A stretch of 64,000 nucleotides of DNA from CAG-791 sp963655255 (lineage in GTDB: Bacteria; Bacillota; Clostridia; Lachnospirales; Lachnospiraceae), in NCBI GenBank assembly GCA_963655255.1, contig CAVKEB010000007.1:29169-93168 (forward strand). The letters run 5' to 3'. The notes beneath the pieces were generated by a model that was not told the origin of the DNA, ran no database searches, and saw nothing but the letters and a program-made list of their open reading frames with translations. Below, piece by piece: positions 27,633 to 35,964 of this stretch. A program made the translations under genes and the position numbers. Positions within the stretch are counted from its first letter, which is position 1, and every line of letters starts with the position of its first letter.

Positions 27633-29384
27633 TCACATCACCCGTATGCGGTTCTGCAGCATGGTTCCCACGGCCTCTGCAAACAAATCCAGCTGCCGGA
27701 TTCTGGTGAAGTCCTGTTCATAAATCCGGTGCACGTTCGGCATTGCATCATCCTCACCGGTGAAGACACACAGAACCGTGATGCCTGCCATTCTCGCCCG
27801 GTGCACCTCTGCCGCCGTATCCTCCACGCCAAGCGACGCGGCGTAATCCCTGTACTGGCCTGTCGATGTCCGCACCTTGATGACGTCATTCGGCTTGCAG
27901 TCGGACAGAACAATCAGGATGCGGTGCTCCGCGTGATTGTCCTTCATCATGCCGGCCGCCAGCCGGATCGCCAAACCGTCGCGGTTGGCTCCCGCCGTAA
28001 AGTAATCGAAAATCTTCCGGTTACGGCCCGTCTCCTGGTAATCCCGGTACAGATTCATGATGGTATAACCGTTCAGTGAACAGAACGAATACATCCGGAC
28101 CGGAATCCCGCAGTTCGTCAGGCTCTGCGCAATCATGTAGCCCTGCGCCGCCACCGTCTCCTGACGGTGAATCTGTGAGGTGGACGCATCCAGCAGAAGG
28201 TCCACCGTAATATTGCCGGTATCTCCCAGAATCTTTTTCTCAAAGACCTTGCTGTCATCCAGATACAAAGCCCGCCAGATGCGGTCCGCGCGAAGATTCC
28301 CCGATGCCGACTTCACAATCTGATCGTCCAGATGCGTGAGAATCGAATTGCGGATTCTTCCGGTCAGCTTCTCCACCTGCACGCGATAGATGCCTTCATG
28401 AGCCGCGTAGGCCTTCCGGTTGGCCTCTCCCTGTTTCAGGGCCTCCTGGTGCATTTTGCCCGCAAACCCTGCGTGCAGCATCTCCTCCGTGTACTCACCC
28501 CGCGTGATATGAAGCTTGACATCGGTGTGATTGCCCCAGCAGTACTCCTTCTGGAGCTTCGCCGTCTCCTTCGCGTCATAGATGGAACGTCCGAAATAGT
28601 TGGTGATGTACTCCTTCAGGCCTTCATCCGTCTGCGCCGTATAATTGGCAAACGCAACGCTCAGGTGACTCTGATCCAGAACCTCGCTCCCGTATTCCGA
28701 TACGTGCTCGCCGAAGCCGAACGACATCCGGCGGACCGGCCCCATCTCTGCATAGCCGTTTTTCCTTCGTCTTCGCAGGGAGAACAGGGAGAACGGGTTC
28801 AGGATTTTCTTCTCTCCGCCCGGGAGGTCCGGTCCGTCCGGACGGTAGGTAAAAAACCTCTCCAGCGTTTTCGTCAGCTGTGCAATGATCTCATCCGTGG
28901 TAAGGTCCGGCCCCAGTTCAATCGCATCCAGGAGCTTGCGGTCCACCGCGTCCGGAAGGCCGCAGTCTTCCCCGATCGCCCGGCGGAAATGCCCCATCGT
29001 GATGGCAAGAAGCCGCTGCCCCGCGGAATCCTCCAATGAGAACTCACCGTGCATGGAGTCCAGCTTGGTCAGCGCGTACTGCCTGCGCAGATACGGGAAA
29101 ACCGGGCGCAGATTCTTCTCCTTCTCGTAGACTGCATTCTCCAGCGCCAGCCAGAACAGGCTCTCATAGACTTCCTGATTGATTCTCTCATGGAAGGTGT
29201 TGTAGAACGCGAGAAGCTTGTTCCAGTCATAGTGCAGATGGATGGCTCCCACGATACTGTTCCAGTAGACATCGGCCTTTCCGTCCGCGTCATACACGCG
29301 GAACCCCGTCTCAATGGTATAATCGTGCGCGCTGTTCCAGATCAGATTCGCAGCACGTTTTTTCTCAAATTCTGTGATTTCCAT
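27633..29384 (-). CDS. von Willebrand A-domain protein, partner of MoxR-type ATPase, 583 aa
   Basis: The C-terminal 190 residues form a vWA domain with a MIDAS metal site LLLDASTSQ (Asp399, Ser401, Ser403) and a later SDCKPND segment. This resembles NorD and CobT-type proteins. The N-terminal 390 residues are mainly helical and charged. Its gene overlaps the upstream AAA+ gene by one base, so the two are translated together. Such MoxR/vWA pairs act as chaperones that insert metals or remodel protein complexes; the client here is unknown because no obvious target enzyme is adjacent. Confidence 0.8.
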   Translation of the reverse strand: MEITEFEKKRAANLIWNSAHDYTIETGFRVYDADGKADVYWNSIVGAIHLHYDWNKLLAFYNTFHERINQEVYESLFWLALENAVYEKEKNLRPVFPYLRRQYALTKLDSMHGEFSLEDSAGQRLLAITMGHFRRAIGEDCGLPDAVDRKLLDAIELGPDLTTDEIIAQLTKTLERFFTYRPDGPDLPGGEKKILNPFSLFSLRRRRKNGYAEMGPVRRMSFGFGEHVSEYGSEVLDQSHLSVAFANYTAQTDEGLKEYITNYFGRSIYDAKETAKLQKEYCWGNHTDVKLHITRGEYTEEMLHAGFAGKMHQEALKQGEANRKAYAAHEGIYRVQVEKLTGRIRNSILTHLDDQIVKSASGNLRADRIWRALYLDDSKVFEKKILGDTGNITVDLLLDASTSQIHRQETVAAQGYMIAQSLTNCGIPVRMYSFCSLNGYTIMNLYRDYQETGRNRKIFDYFTAGANRDGLAIRLAAGMMKDNHAEHRILIVLSDCKPNDVIKVRTSTGQYRDYAASLGVEDTAAEVHRARMAGITVLCVFTGEDDAMPNVHRIYEQDFTRIRQLDLFAEAVGTMLQNRIRVM

Positions 29385-30301
29385 TATGCAAAAATACTCT
29401 CTTTGCCGAGATCTCCCGGGAAGCGGACCGCAATCATATCGCTGACCAGCTGTCTTTCGTAATCGTCAAAGCACTTGTTGACGATGCCGAGCTGCAGGGC
29501 CTGTACCGCAGGAAGGCCGCGGTGCATCATCCGAATTGCCGCCAGAAGGCCGCGCAGATCCAGCGCCTTTGTGGAAATCTCACCGCCCTCGCACTTGCGG
29601 CGGATGTCGCCAAAGAGCTTCGCGAACTGATCCTTATAATCCTCCCGGATGTCCGGGTACTTCTCCTGAATCAGCTTCTTCAGATTCTCCTCTGTAATGA
29701 CCGGCATCTGAATGATCATGAAACGGGACGCCAGTGCCTCATTGATCTCCCGGGTTCCGGCGTAGCCGTAGTTCATCGTCCCGATGAAGCGCGTCGCGTC
29801 ATTCAGCACGATCCTGTCATATCCGGGAACATCAATGATCCGGCGGAAGTCCAGCGTCGCATGAAGAACGGCAAGCGATTCATTCTTCGCCATGTTGATC
29901 TCATCCAGAATGCCGAAGCCGCCTTCCTCCGCACACTGCAGAATCGGCCCCTTCCGAAGCGTCACCTTTCCGTTTTCAAACGTATCGGTTCCAATGAGCG
30001 ATGCCGCATCCGTGTTGATGTAGAAGGACACATCCCACTCGGGTCTTCGCAGCGCCGCCGAGAGTCCCTCCGCCAGCACATTCTTGCCGGTCGCCTTGGG
30101 TCCCACGAGGAGCAGGTTCTCGCCTGCAAGGAGCGTGGAAAGTGCCTGTTCCCAGATCTCTTTCCCGTAATACGAATACTGCGGTGTAGGGATCCGTCTC
30201 TCCATTCCGTCATGTAACTGATAAAAGCTCCGAAAATGCTCCACCTCAGAGAGAATGCTCTCCGAGATTCCTTCCTGCCGTAAAAAATCCAGTATTTCCA
30301 T
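29384..30301 (-). CDS. MoxR-type AAA+ ATPase (NorQ/CbbQ-like), 305 aa
   Basis: Walker A GPKATGKN near residue 67, Walker B GILDEIN near residue 131, sensor region TMNYGYAGT, and an arginine-finger area near ALASRF. The family forms hexameric rings that work with a vWA partner. The ATG at 30301 is preceded by GAGG at a 7-base spacing; the GAGG belongs to palindromic repeat copy D. The reading frame continues through the repeat for 55 codons, and those codons are repeat-derived and not expected to be translated. Confidence 0.85.
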   Translation of the reverse strand: MEILDFLRQEGISESILSEVEHFRSFYQLHDGMERRIPTPQYSYYGKEIWEQALSTLLAGENLLLVGPKATGKNVLAEGLSAALRRPEWDVSFYINTDAASLIGTDTFENGKVTLRKGPILQCAEEGGFGILDEINMAKNESLAVLHATLDFRRIIDVPGYDRIVLNDATRFIGTMNYGYAGTREINEALASRFMIIQMPVITEENLKKLIQEKYPDIREDYKDQFAKLFGDIRRKCEGGEISTKALDLRGLLAAIRMMHRGLPAVQALQLGIVNKCFDDYERQLVSDMIAVRFPGDLGKESIFA

Positions 30302-30303
30302 TG

Positions 30304-30465
30304 TTATACCTCGCTGAGGCAAAATCCGCTCTATCAGAGAGAATTTCGCGAAGGCGAATTCTCTCTGTATACAGAGTGCCGCTAAGCGGCACTCTAAGCA
30401 GGAGAAGATGTCATCAGACATCTTCGAGTGCAGCGATTTTGCCGAATGCGGCAGCTCTGCCGCCA
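30304..30465 (-). repeat. modular palindromic repeat, copy D (long)
   Basis: Modules in order from the ATPase start: CCTCGCTGAGG; AAAATCCGC; the hairpin AGAGAGAATT/AATTCTCTCT; AGAGTGCCGC/GCGGCACTCT; GAAGATGTC/GACATCTTC; closing GCGATTTTGCC; and part of the GCGGCAG module. On the minus strand it ends GAGGTATAACA-ATG. Confidence 0.9.
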
Positions 30466-30479
30466 ATTCCTGTAGATAA

Positions 30480-30516
30480 CGAAAGAACCGCTGAACGTAC
30501 CCAGTCCAGCGGTTCC
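30480..30516 (-). terminator. terminator after cstA
   Basis: GAACCGCTG and CAGCGGTTC form a 9-base stem followed on the minus strand by TTTC. It separates cstA from the repeat and the ATPase gene. Confidence 0.7.
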
Positions 30517-30568
30517 TCTTTCCAGTGTTTGCAGATCTTCCGGATTGTGCCCGTCAGATACGTTATGT

Positions 30569-32134
30569 TCAGGCAGCAGCCTTTGCCTTGTTCTTGCCGT
30601 TGATAATGCAGACAATAATATAAACAACGGTAAAGATCGCGCCGACCGTATATGCAATCGGCCAATCCTGTCTGAGACCGATCTGTGCATTCACGATGAA
30701 GGTGCAGGTTGCGAATGCATAGAATGCAGCCGGAATCAGCGGAATCCATACAAACTTTGCCTTGCCGTTCTTGAACATCCATGCAGTGATGCATGCCAGA
30801 GCGAACAGCGAGATCATCTGGTTGGACCATGCGAAGTATCTCCACAGAGTGTTGAAGCCCTGAGAATCGAACTTAGCCCAGATCAGGATGATATAAACCA
30901 GTGCGAAGACCGGAATTGCCAGGCCGATGCGCTGCTTGTTGTTCTCCTGCTTGATGTGCAGGGAATCCGACAGAGTCAGACGAAGAGCACGCAGTGCAGT
31001 ATCGCCGGAGGTGATCGGAAGGATGATAACGCCAATCAGTGCGATAACGCCGCCGACCGGTCCCAGAGCGTTCTTGCAGATGACGCCGACAACGGAGGTA
31101 GCACCGATCTGCATCATCGCTCCGTCCTTCAGGACATTGAAAGTCCATGCGTTATCAGTGAATGCCATCGTAACACCGCCGTTGGAAGCGCCGAGGTTGA
31201 TCATAGCCATGGTTCCTGCTGCCCAGCACATCGCGATGAAGCCCTCTACAACCATCATGTTGTAGTAGGTCATGCGGCCTGCCTTCTCGGACTCAATGGT
31301 ACGGGAAACCAGAGCAGTCTGGGTGCTGTGGAATCCGGAAAGGATACCGCAGGCAACCGTCAGGAAGAAGATCGGGATGAAGTGTCCGCCGGAGAAAGCG
31401 CTCGGTCCGAAGTATGCTCCGAAATCAAAGCCGCCGTCTGCCGCGAAGACACCGGTGGTGTTCCAGTTATCCCATACATTGATCAGCGGATATCCCTTTG
31501 CAAAGATGGCGATGAAGATGCCGATTGCGGAGAATACCAGGATCAGACCGAAGATCGGGTATACGCGGCCGATGATCTTATCGATCGGGAATACCGTGGC
31601 GATCAGGTAGTATACGAAGATAACGGAGTAAATCACCCAGGTAGAAACTTCCTGCGGAGTGCCGCCGAAGCCGAATACCTGCGTCGCTGCGATGTCGCCG
31701 GGCGTGTAGATGAATACCGCGCCGACCAGGAGCAGCAGGATGCAGATGAAGATGTCATACAGAATGTAAACAGCCTTGTTCGTGTAGTTCTTGACGAACT
31801 CGGGCATCTGAGCGCCGCCGTCACGGGTGCAGATCATTCCGCTGAAATAATCGTGCATAGATCCGCCGATGACGTTTCCGATCGGGATTGCAAGGAATGC
31901 AATGGGTCCGAACAGAATACCCTGGACAGGTCCAAGGATGGGGCCGGTTCCTGCGATGTTCAGCAGGTTGATCAGGCTGTTCTTCCATGTCTTCATAGGA
32001 ACGTAGTCAACGCCGTCCTGCTTTGCATATGCAGGCGTCTCGCGATCGTCCGGTCCGAAGACGTTCTCGCAGAACTTACCGTACAGGAGTCCCCCGCCGA
32101 TAAGGATTACGAGGCCAATTAAAAATGTTGCCAT
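30569..32134 (-). CDS. cstA: CstA-family transporter (peptide/pyruvate), 521 aa
   Basis: An integral membrane protein whose N-terminal part matches CstA: ENVFGPDDRETPA, then NIAGTGPILGPVQGILFGPIAFL near residue 60. More than a dozen membrane segments follow, ending with a short basic tail. The family contains E. coli CstA and BtsT, peptide and pyruvate importers induced by starvation. The ATG at 32134 has AAGGAGGAG upstream. It stands alone with its own terminator. The leader holds a nested palindrome at 32147-32181. Confidence 0.88.
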   Translation of the reverse strand: MATFLIGLVILIGGGLLYGKFCENVFGPDDRETPAYAKQDGVDYVPMKTWKNSLINLLNIAGTGPILGPVQGILFGPIAFLAIPIGNVIGGSMHDYFSGMICTRDGGAQMPEFVKNYTNKAVYILYDIFICILLLLVGAVFIYTPGDIAATQVFGFGGTPQEVSTWVIYSVIFVYYLIATVFPIDKIIGRVYPIFGLILVFSAIGIFIAIFAKGYPLINVWDNWNTTGVFAADGGFDFGAYFGPSAFSGGHFIPIFFLTVACGILSGFHSTQTALVSRTIESEKAGRMTYYNMMVVEGFIAMCWAAGTMAMINLGASNGGVTMAFTDNAWTFNVLKDGAMMQIGATSVVGVICKNALGPVGGVIALIGVIILPITSGDTALRALRLTLSDSLHIKQENNKQRIGLAIPVFALVYIILIWAKFDSQGFNTLWRYFAWSNQMISLFALACITAWMFKNGKAKFVWIPLIPAAFYAFATCTFIVNAQIGLRQDWPIAYTVGAIFTVVYIIVCIINGKNKAKAAA

Positions 32135-32146
32135 ATCTCCTCCTTC

Positions 32147-32181
32147 CTGGTCACACAATGATTGTGGGTACATGCGACCAG
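32147..32181 (-). promoter_or_regulatory. nested palindrome in the cstA leader
   Basis: CACAATGATTGTG (32154-32166) is a perfect odd-centred palindrome and is enclosed by CTGGTC/GACCAG. It lies 13-47 bases upstream of the start codon, so it could be an operator or an RNA hairpin near the ribosome site. Confidence 0.5.
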
Positions 32182-32225
32182 CTCATAACATATATTCTTA
32201 CTAAACAGAATCATAAATATTGGCC

Positions 32226-33227
32226 TTATTTATAATCCTGTACAGTAAACATGGGTTTGATGGTGACGACCTGTTTGAAATCGTCGCCGGAAAGTGCAAC
32301 GCTGGAATCCATGGATTTCAGATCCGCCTTCAGAACCTCCAGCGCCTCCTCTACCGTCTGCGCCCGCTCCTCCTGAAGAATCCGGATCATGCGGTCAAAC
32401 GTATACGGATGTGCATAGCAGCAGGGAATCGGGAAATCCGGAAGGTGCTTCAGCGAATTCTTCATCGCGCCCAGTGCTTCCTCATATTCCTTATCCCGGA
32501 GCTTCCGGTTCGTCATCTTACTGGGAAGTCCCTTGCTGTTGACGGCGAGGAACACCAGCATAATCCCGAACAGCGCGGCAACCACACCGACACTCCGGTT
32601 CGCATTCCTCATGATCACAATGCCTGCCAGAGTCACAAGAATGCCTGCCGCCAGAAGTCCCACGGCGATGTAACGGACGGACGGCTTCATCAGATCCGCA
32701 TGCCGCTTTATCTTCGCCATGGCGGCGAGCTTCTCATACAGAGCGGGGCGCTTGTGCACCTCCCACCTTGCATCCTCCAGGATCTTCCTGCTGCGAAGCG
32801 CTTCCTTCGACAGCGCATTGGCCTGGATTCTCGCCTCCGTGGCCTCCCGTTCCTTCTTCCTGCGAAGTCCTTCCGGAGACAGAAGCGGGATCTCCGGATG
32901 ATTCTTCTCCAGATCGTCCAGCATCTTGTCAGCGTCCTGCAGATAACGGAAGGAGCATTCCTGTTCCCTGCCATCGTCATAGCGGACGACAATGAACAGA
33001 ACCGGGGCAAGGAATCCCTTCCCCTCCGGGTTGCTCGCACCGACCCGCTTGAACACATTGGTGATGGCTTCATACGGAATATAATAATTCCGGGGATGCA
33101 TTGTGCTTCCCATGTAGACGGCCTTCTCACCGAGTCCGCACTGATCATACTTCCGGCATTTCTTCCGGTCCGCTCTGACCTGCGCTTCTTCGATCGTGAT
33201 CCGGCTCAATGGCTTTACTATACCCAT
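32226..33227 (-). CDS. hypothetical membrane protein, 333 aa
   Basis: A cytoplasmic N-terminal domain of about 115 residues (YYIPYEAITNVFKRV, APVLFIVVRYDDG) is followed by a charged helical stretch (residues 120-180), two membrane spans (VRYIAVGLLAAGILVTLAGIVIM and VGVVAALFGIMLVFLAV), and a C-terminal domain of about 105 residues. No family is recognised. It is divided from cstA by about 90 bases and has no obvious partner. The ribosome site is weak. Confidence 0.7.
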   Translation of the reverse strand: MGIVKPLSRITIEEAQVRADRKKCRKYDQCGLGEKAVYMGSTMHPRNYYIPYEAITNVFKRVGASNPEGKGFLAPVLFIVVRYDDGREQECSFRYLQDADKMLDDLEKNHPEIPLLSPEGLRRKKEREATEARIQANALSKEALRSRKILEDARWEVHKRPALYEKLAAMAKIKRHADLMKPSVRYIAVGLLAAGILVTLAGIVIMRNANRSVGVVAALFGIMLVFLAVNSKGLPSKMTNRKLRDKEYEEALGAMKNSLKHLPDFPIPCCYAHPYTFDRMIRILQEERAQTVEEALEVLKADLKSMDSSVALSGDDFKQVVTIKPMFTVQDYK

Positions 33228-33570
33228 CTCTTACGGTTTATCCTTCGTTATCCATATAGAAATCCATACAATCATAGCATGAATCCGGCAAAGTGGATTC
33301 ATAATATTTAGAAAAATTTTAGGCAGTTTTCATATTTTGTTACTTTTTCATATGAAATTCTGCCAGATATATCTTCTTTGTATGTCGTTTGTTTATACTA
33401 ACTGTTAAATTCTCTCTGCATCCTGCGGCCGGGCCGACCGACACATTTTCCATTCCGCACATTCCGGAATGCAGAAACCGTCCTCCATTTTCCGCTTCTC
33501 CGGCAGACCGTAACCGTGTACTGCCTGTTCCAACAGCCAGTCAAAAAATGCATTCTCTGCTAGGGTTTTG

Positions 33571-33620
33571 CTAAGAAACCTTCCCGCACGGTCAAGCCTT
33601 CGTTAAGACTCTGGTATAAT
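33571..33620 (+). promoter_or_regulatory. promoter with phased TAAGA-type repeats
   Basis: CTAAGAA (33571), TCAAGCC (33592) and TTAAGAC (33603) keep the 21/32-base spacing seen at 27212-27250, and CTAGGGT lies 11 bases before. A -10 box TATAAT at 33615-33620 follows directly. There is no good -35 hexamer, as expected for an activator-dependent promoter. The region 33228-33570 holds no gene. Confidence 0.6.
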
Positions 33621-33683
33621 CATAGAAGAGTCCGATTCGCTGTGCTATCCTCTCGCTGATTCAATTTATGGAGGTGCTGTACA

Positions 33684-33824
33684 ATGAATTTGCTGATTCT
33701 GCTGATGATGATTATTGAAGTGATTTCCGGTGTCTGCGCAACGCTCTATGTTGTCATTACGCTTCCCGTCTATATCATCTGGAAGATTGTTCAATGGAAG
33801 CGCACCGGAGAGCCGATTATCTGA
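33684..33824 (+). CDS. small membrane peptide, 46 aa, upstream of the Kdp-like pair
   Basis: The ATG at 33684 has GGAGGTG seven bases upstream. The peptide is almost wholly hydrophobic for 33 residues (MNLLILLMMIIEVISGVC...YVVITLPVYIIW), then carries KIVQWKRTGEPII. One long or two short membrane spans are possible. It begins the operon with the KdpD-like kinase (73 bases downstream) and KdpE-like regulator. It may sense, or be part of, the signal input of this shortened kinase. Confidence 0.65.
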   Translation: MNLLILLMMIIEVISGVCATLYVVITLPVYIIWKIVQWKRTGEPII

Positions 33825-33897
33825 TTTCCACCGGACCTGGAGGACACTGCCGCACCGCTGCGGCAATGCGGCCGGACCGGAAGAAGGGGAGCTTTTC

Positions 33898-34986
33898 ATG
33901 ATAAAACTTCCAAATGCCGGAAACGGCCCGCAGGATCCTCACCCGGTCCGCAGGAATATCGCGATTACCTGCGGCGTGCTCCTTCTGACCGCAGGGGTCT
34001 GCGCCGTTCTGCATCAGTTCGTCTCCACAGACTCACATGTGCCGCTTATTTTCGTACTGGCCATCGTCGTCATTTCCCGCTTTACCGATGGCTATCTGTA
34101 CGGCATCGCGGCTTCGTTTCTCGCGGTATTCGGGGTGAACTGTCTTTTTACCTATCCGTATTTCCGTCTGAATTTCTCCATCACGGGATATCCCCTGACC
34201 TTCGCCGTGATGCTGACAGTCACCGTGATCGTCAGTGCACTGACGACGCAGATCAAGCAGCAGGAGCAGATCAAGCTCCAGATGGAACGGGAGCAGATGC
34301 GCGCGAATCTCCTGCGCTCCGTTTCTCATGACATCCGGACGCCCCTGACCTCCATCGTAGGCTCCGCCTCAGCCATTCTCGACAATTACGACTGTCTCGA
34401 TGATGAGCAGAAGAAAACTTTGACCGGCGATATCCGAACCGAGGCACAGTGGCTGAACCGCATCGTGGAGAATATCCTCTCCATCACGCGCATCAGCGGC
34501 GGCAGCACACAGATCATGAAATCCGACGAGCTCGCGGAGGAGGTGGTCAGCAGCGCCGTCCAGAAATTCCGCAAGCACAGTCCCGGCATTCCGGTTCAGG
34601 TGGATGTGCCCGGAGAGGTCCTGCTCGTCCCGATGGATCCGGTTCTCATCGAGCAGGTTCTTCTGAATCTGATGGACAACTCGGTGATGCATGGCGGACA
34701 TATTTCACGCATCGGCATTCATGTCACTCACCGCCCGGGCTGTGCAGTCTTCTCCGTGGAGGATGACGGCGTCGGCATTGACCCGCAGGTGCTCCCGCAT
34801 CTGTTCGACGGAACGCTGCCGCTTCATTCCCGCGATACCGACTCCTCGCATCACAATATGCAGATCGGGCTTTCCGTCTGCATGTCCATCGTCCGGGCAC
34901 ACCACGGCACCATGCAGGCGGAAAATCTCTCCGGAGGCGGTGCCCGGGTCTGGTTCGAACTTCCTCTGGAGGACGCGAATTCCTGA
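33898..34986 (+). CDS. short KdpD-like sensor histidine kinase, 362 aa
   Basis: It starts directly with the four-span DUF4118 membrane domain (residues about 20-115: PLIFVLAIVVISRFTDGYLYGI, FTYPYFRLNF), followed by a coiled linker, the HisKA box SHDIRTPLTS (His144) and an HATPase domain. The KdpD and universal-stress domains that occupy the first half of classical KdpD are absent, so turgor or potassium sensing by those parts is missing. The ATG at 33898 has GGGGAGC upstream. No kdpFABC potassium pump is in the window. Confidence 0.85.
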   Translation: MIKLPNAGNGPQDPHPVRRNIAITCGVLLLTAGVCAVLHQFVSTDSHVPLIFVLAIVVISRFTDGYLYGIAASFLAVFGVNCLFTYPYFRLNFSITGYPLTFAVMLTVTVIVSALTTQIKQQEQIKLQMEREQMRANLLRSVSHDIRTPLTSIVGSASAILDNYDCLDDEQKKTLTGDIRTEAQWLNRIVENILSITRISGGSTQIMKSDELAEEVVSSAVQKFRKHSPGIPVQVDVPGEVLLVPMDPVLIEQVLLNLMDNSVMHGGHISRIGIHVTHRPGCAVFSVEDDGVGIDPQVLPHLFDGTLPLHSRDTDSSHHNMQIGLSVCMSIVRAHHGTMQAENLSGGGARVWFELPLEDANS

Positions 34987-35009
34987 TTCGCAGAAAGGAG
35001 CATTCCACA

Positions 35010-35714
35010 ATGCAGATCCGCGACAGTATTCTGATCATCGAAGACGACAACAGCATCATCAATCTGATGAAGGCCGTTCTGCGCGCCAACAATTATGAGG
35101 TTTTCATCGCCCGTACCGGTTCCGAAGCGCTGACCATTGCAGGTTCCCAGTGTCCGAATCTGGTAATTCTGGATCTGGGACTCCCGGATATGGACGGTGT
35201 GGAGATCATCCGTCAGATCCGCAGCTGGTCCACCCTGCCGATTCTGGTGGTTTCCGCGCGCGATCACGAGAGCGACAAGGTGCAGGCATTCGATCTCGGT
35301 GCGGACGATTACATCACCAAACCGTTCGGGACCTCCGAGCTTCTCGCAAGAATCCGCACCGCGCTCCGTCACTCCCACACGGTTGTGCAGAGTTCTCTGT
35401 CTGAGAGCGAGCAGTTTCAGGCGGGCGATCTGCGCATTAATTTCAACAAGCATCAGGTCTTCGTCCGCGGCGAGGATGTCCATCTGACGCAGAATGAGTA
35501 CCGCATTGTTGCCCTCCTCGCCAAGTACTCCGGCCGCGTCATCACCTATGACGCCATCATGCAGGAAATCTGGGGGCCGAACATGAAATCCGACAACAAG
35601 ATTCTGCGCGTCAACATGGCGAATATCCGGCGTAAGATCGAGAAAAACCCTGCCGAGCCCGAGTTTATTTTCACGGAGGCCGGGGTCGGATACCGTCTCA
35701 TCGAAGCGACCTGA
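35010..35714 (+). CDS. KdpE-like response regulator (OmpR family), 234 aa
   Basis: The receiver domain has Asp55 in VILDLGLPD and Lys in YITKPFG. The C-terminal winged helix (LTQNEYRIVALLAKYSGRVITYDAIMQEIWG, then NIRRKIEKNP and GVGYRLIE) is OmpR-type and close to KdpE. AAGGAG precedes the start, 23 bases after the kinase. It probably binds the phased repeats at 33571 and 27201. Confidence 0.88.
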   Translation: MQIRDSILIIEDDNSIINLMKAVLRANNYEVFIARTGSEALTIAGSQCPNLVILDLGLPDMDGVEIIRQIRSWSTLPILVVSARDHESDKVQAFDLGADDYITKPFGTSELLARIRTALRHSHTVVQSSLSESEQFQAGDLRINFNKHQVFVRGEDVHLTQNEYRIVALLAKYSGRVITYDAIMQEIWGPNMKSDNKILRVNMANIRRKIEKNPAEPEFIFTEAGVGYRLIEAT

Positions 35715-35731
35715 CCTTCCGCAATTGCCCC

Positions 35732-35790
35732 GATGCCGCATTCGGCAAAACCACGGCACTCTTTATACAGAGAGGATTCGTCTTCGCGAA
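35732..35790 (+). repeat. degraded palindromic repeat, copy E
   Basis: Fragments of several modules (GATGCCGCATTCGGCAAAACC, GGCACTCTTTATACAGAGAGGATTC, CTTCGCGAA) follow the regulator gene in the opposite orientation. The pieces are shortened and mutated, which suggests an old copy. Confidence 0.6.
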
Positions 35791-35852
35791 ACTGATATCG
35801 CATATTTTTCCTCAACGATGTATCAATATGCGCCGCCGGGCATACCGCAGAC

Positions 35853-35901
35853 AAAAAGGCTGCAGCATCGGATTTTCTCTCTGATGCTACAGCCTTCTTT
35901 T
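35853..35901. terminator. bidirectional terminator
   Basis: AAGGCTGCAGCATC and GATGCTACAGCCTT pair with one mismatch and have A and T runs on both sides (CTTCTTTTA; CCTTTTTGTC on the minus strand). It ends the KdpE-like gene and the convergent oleate hydratase gene. Confidence 0.85.
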
Positions 35902-35964
35902 ATGTAACCGCTGCAATTGTTAAATTCTGAGCTCCGTATTCGTCCCGGAAGCTCCTGTTACCTC

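Noticed and set aside
30304..30466. N-terminal extensions of the ATPase, PxpA and hydrolase through the repeats (e.g. MSDDIFECLECR...)
   Set aside because: The same peptide appears before unrelated proteins because it is read from the repeat. The ribosome site directly before the internal start codons makes the short forms more likely.
30545..32122. A 525-codon plus-strand frame rich in Asp, Cys and Arg
   Set aside because: Mirror of the cstA gene, whose hydrophobic codons give this composition on the other strand.
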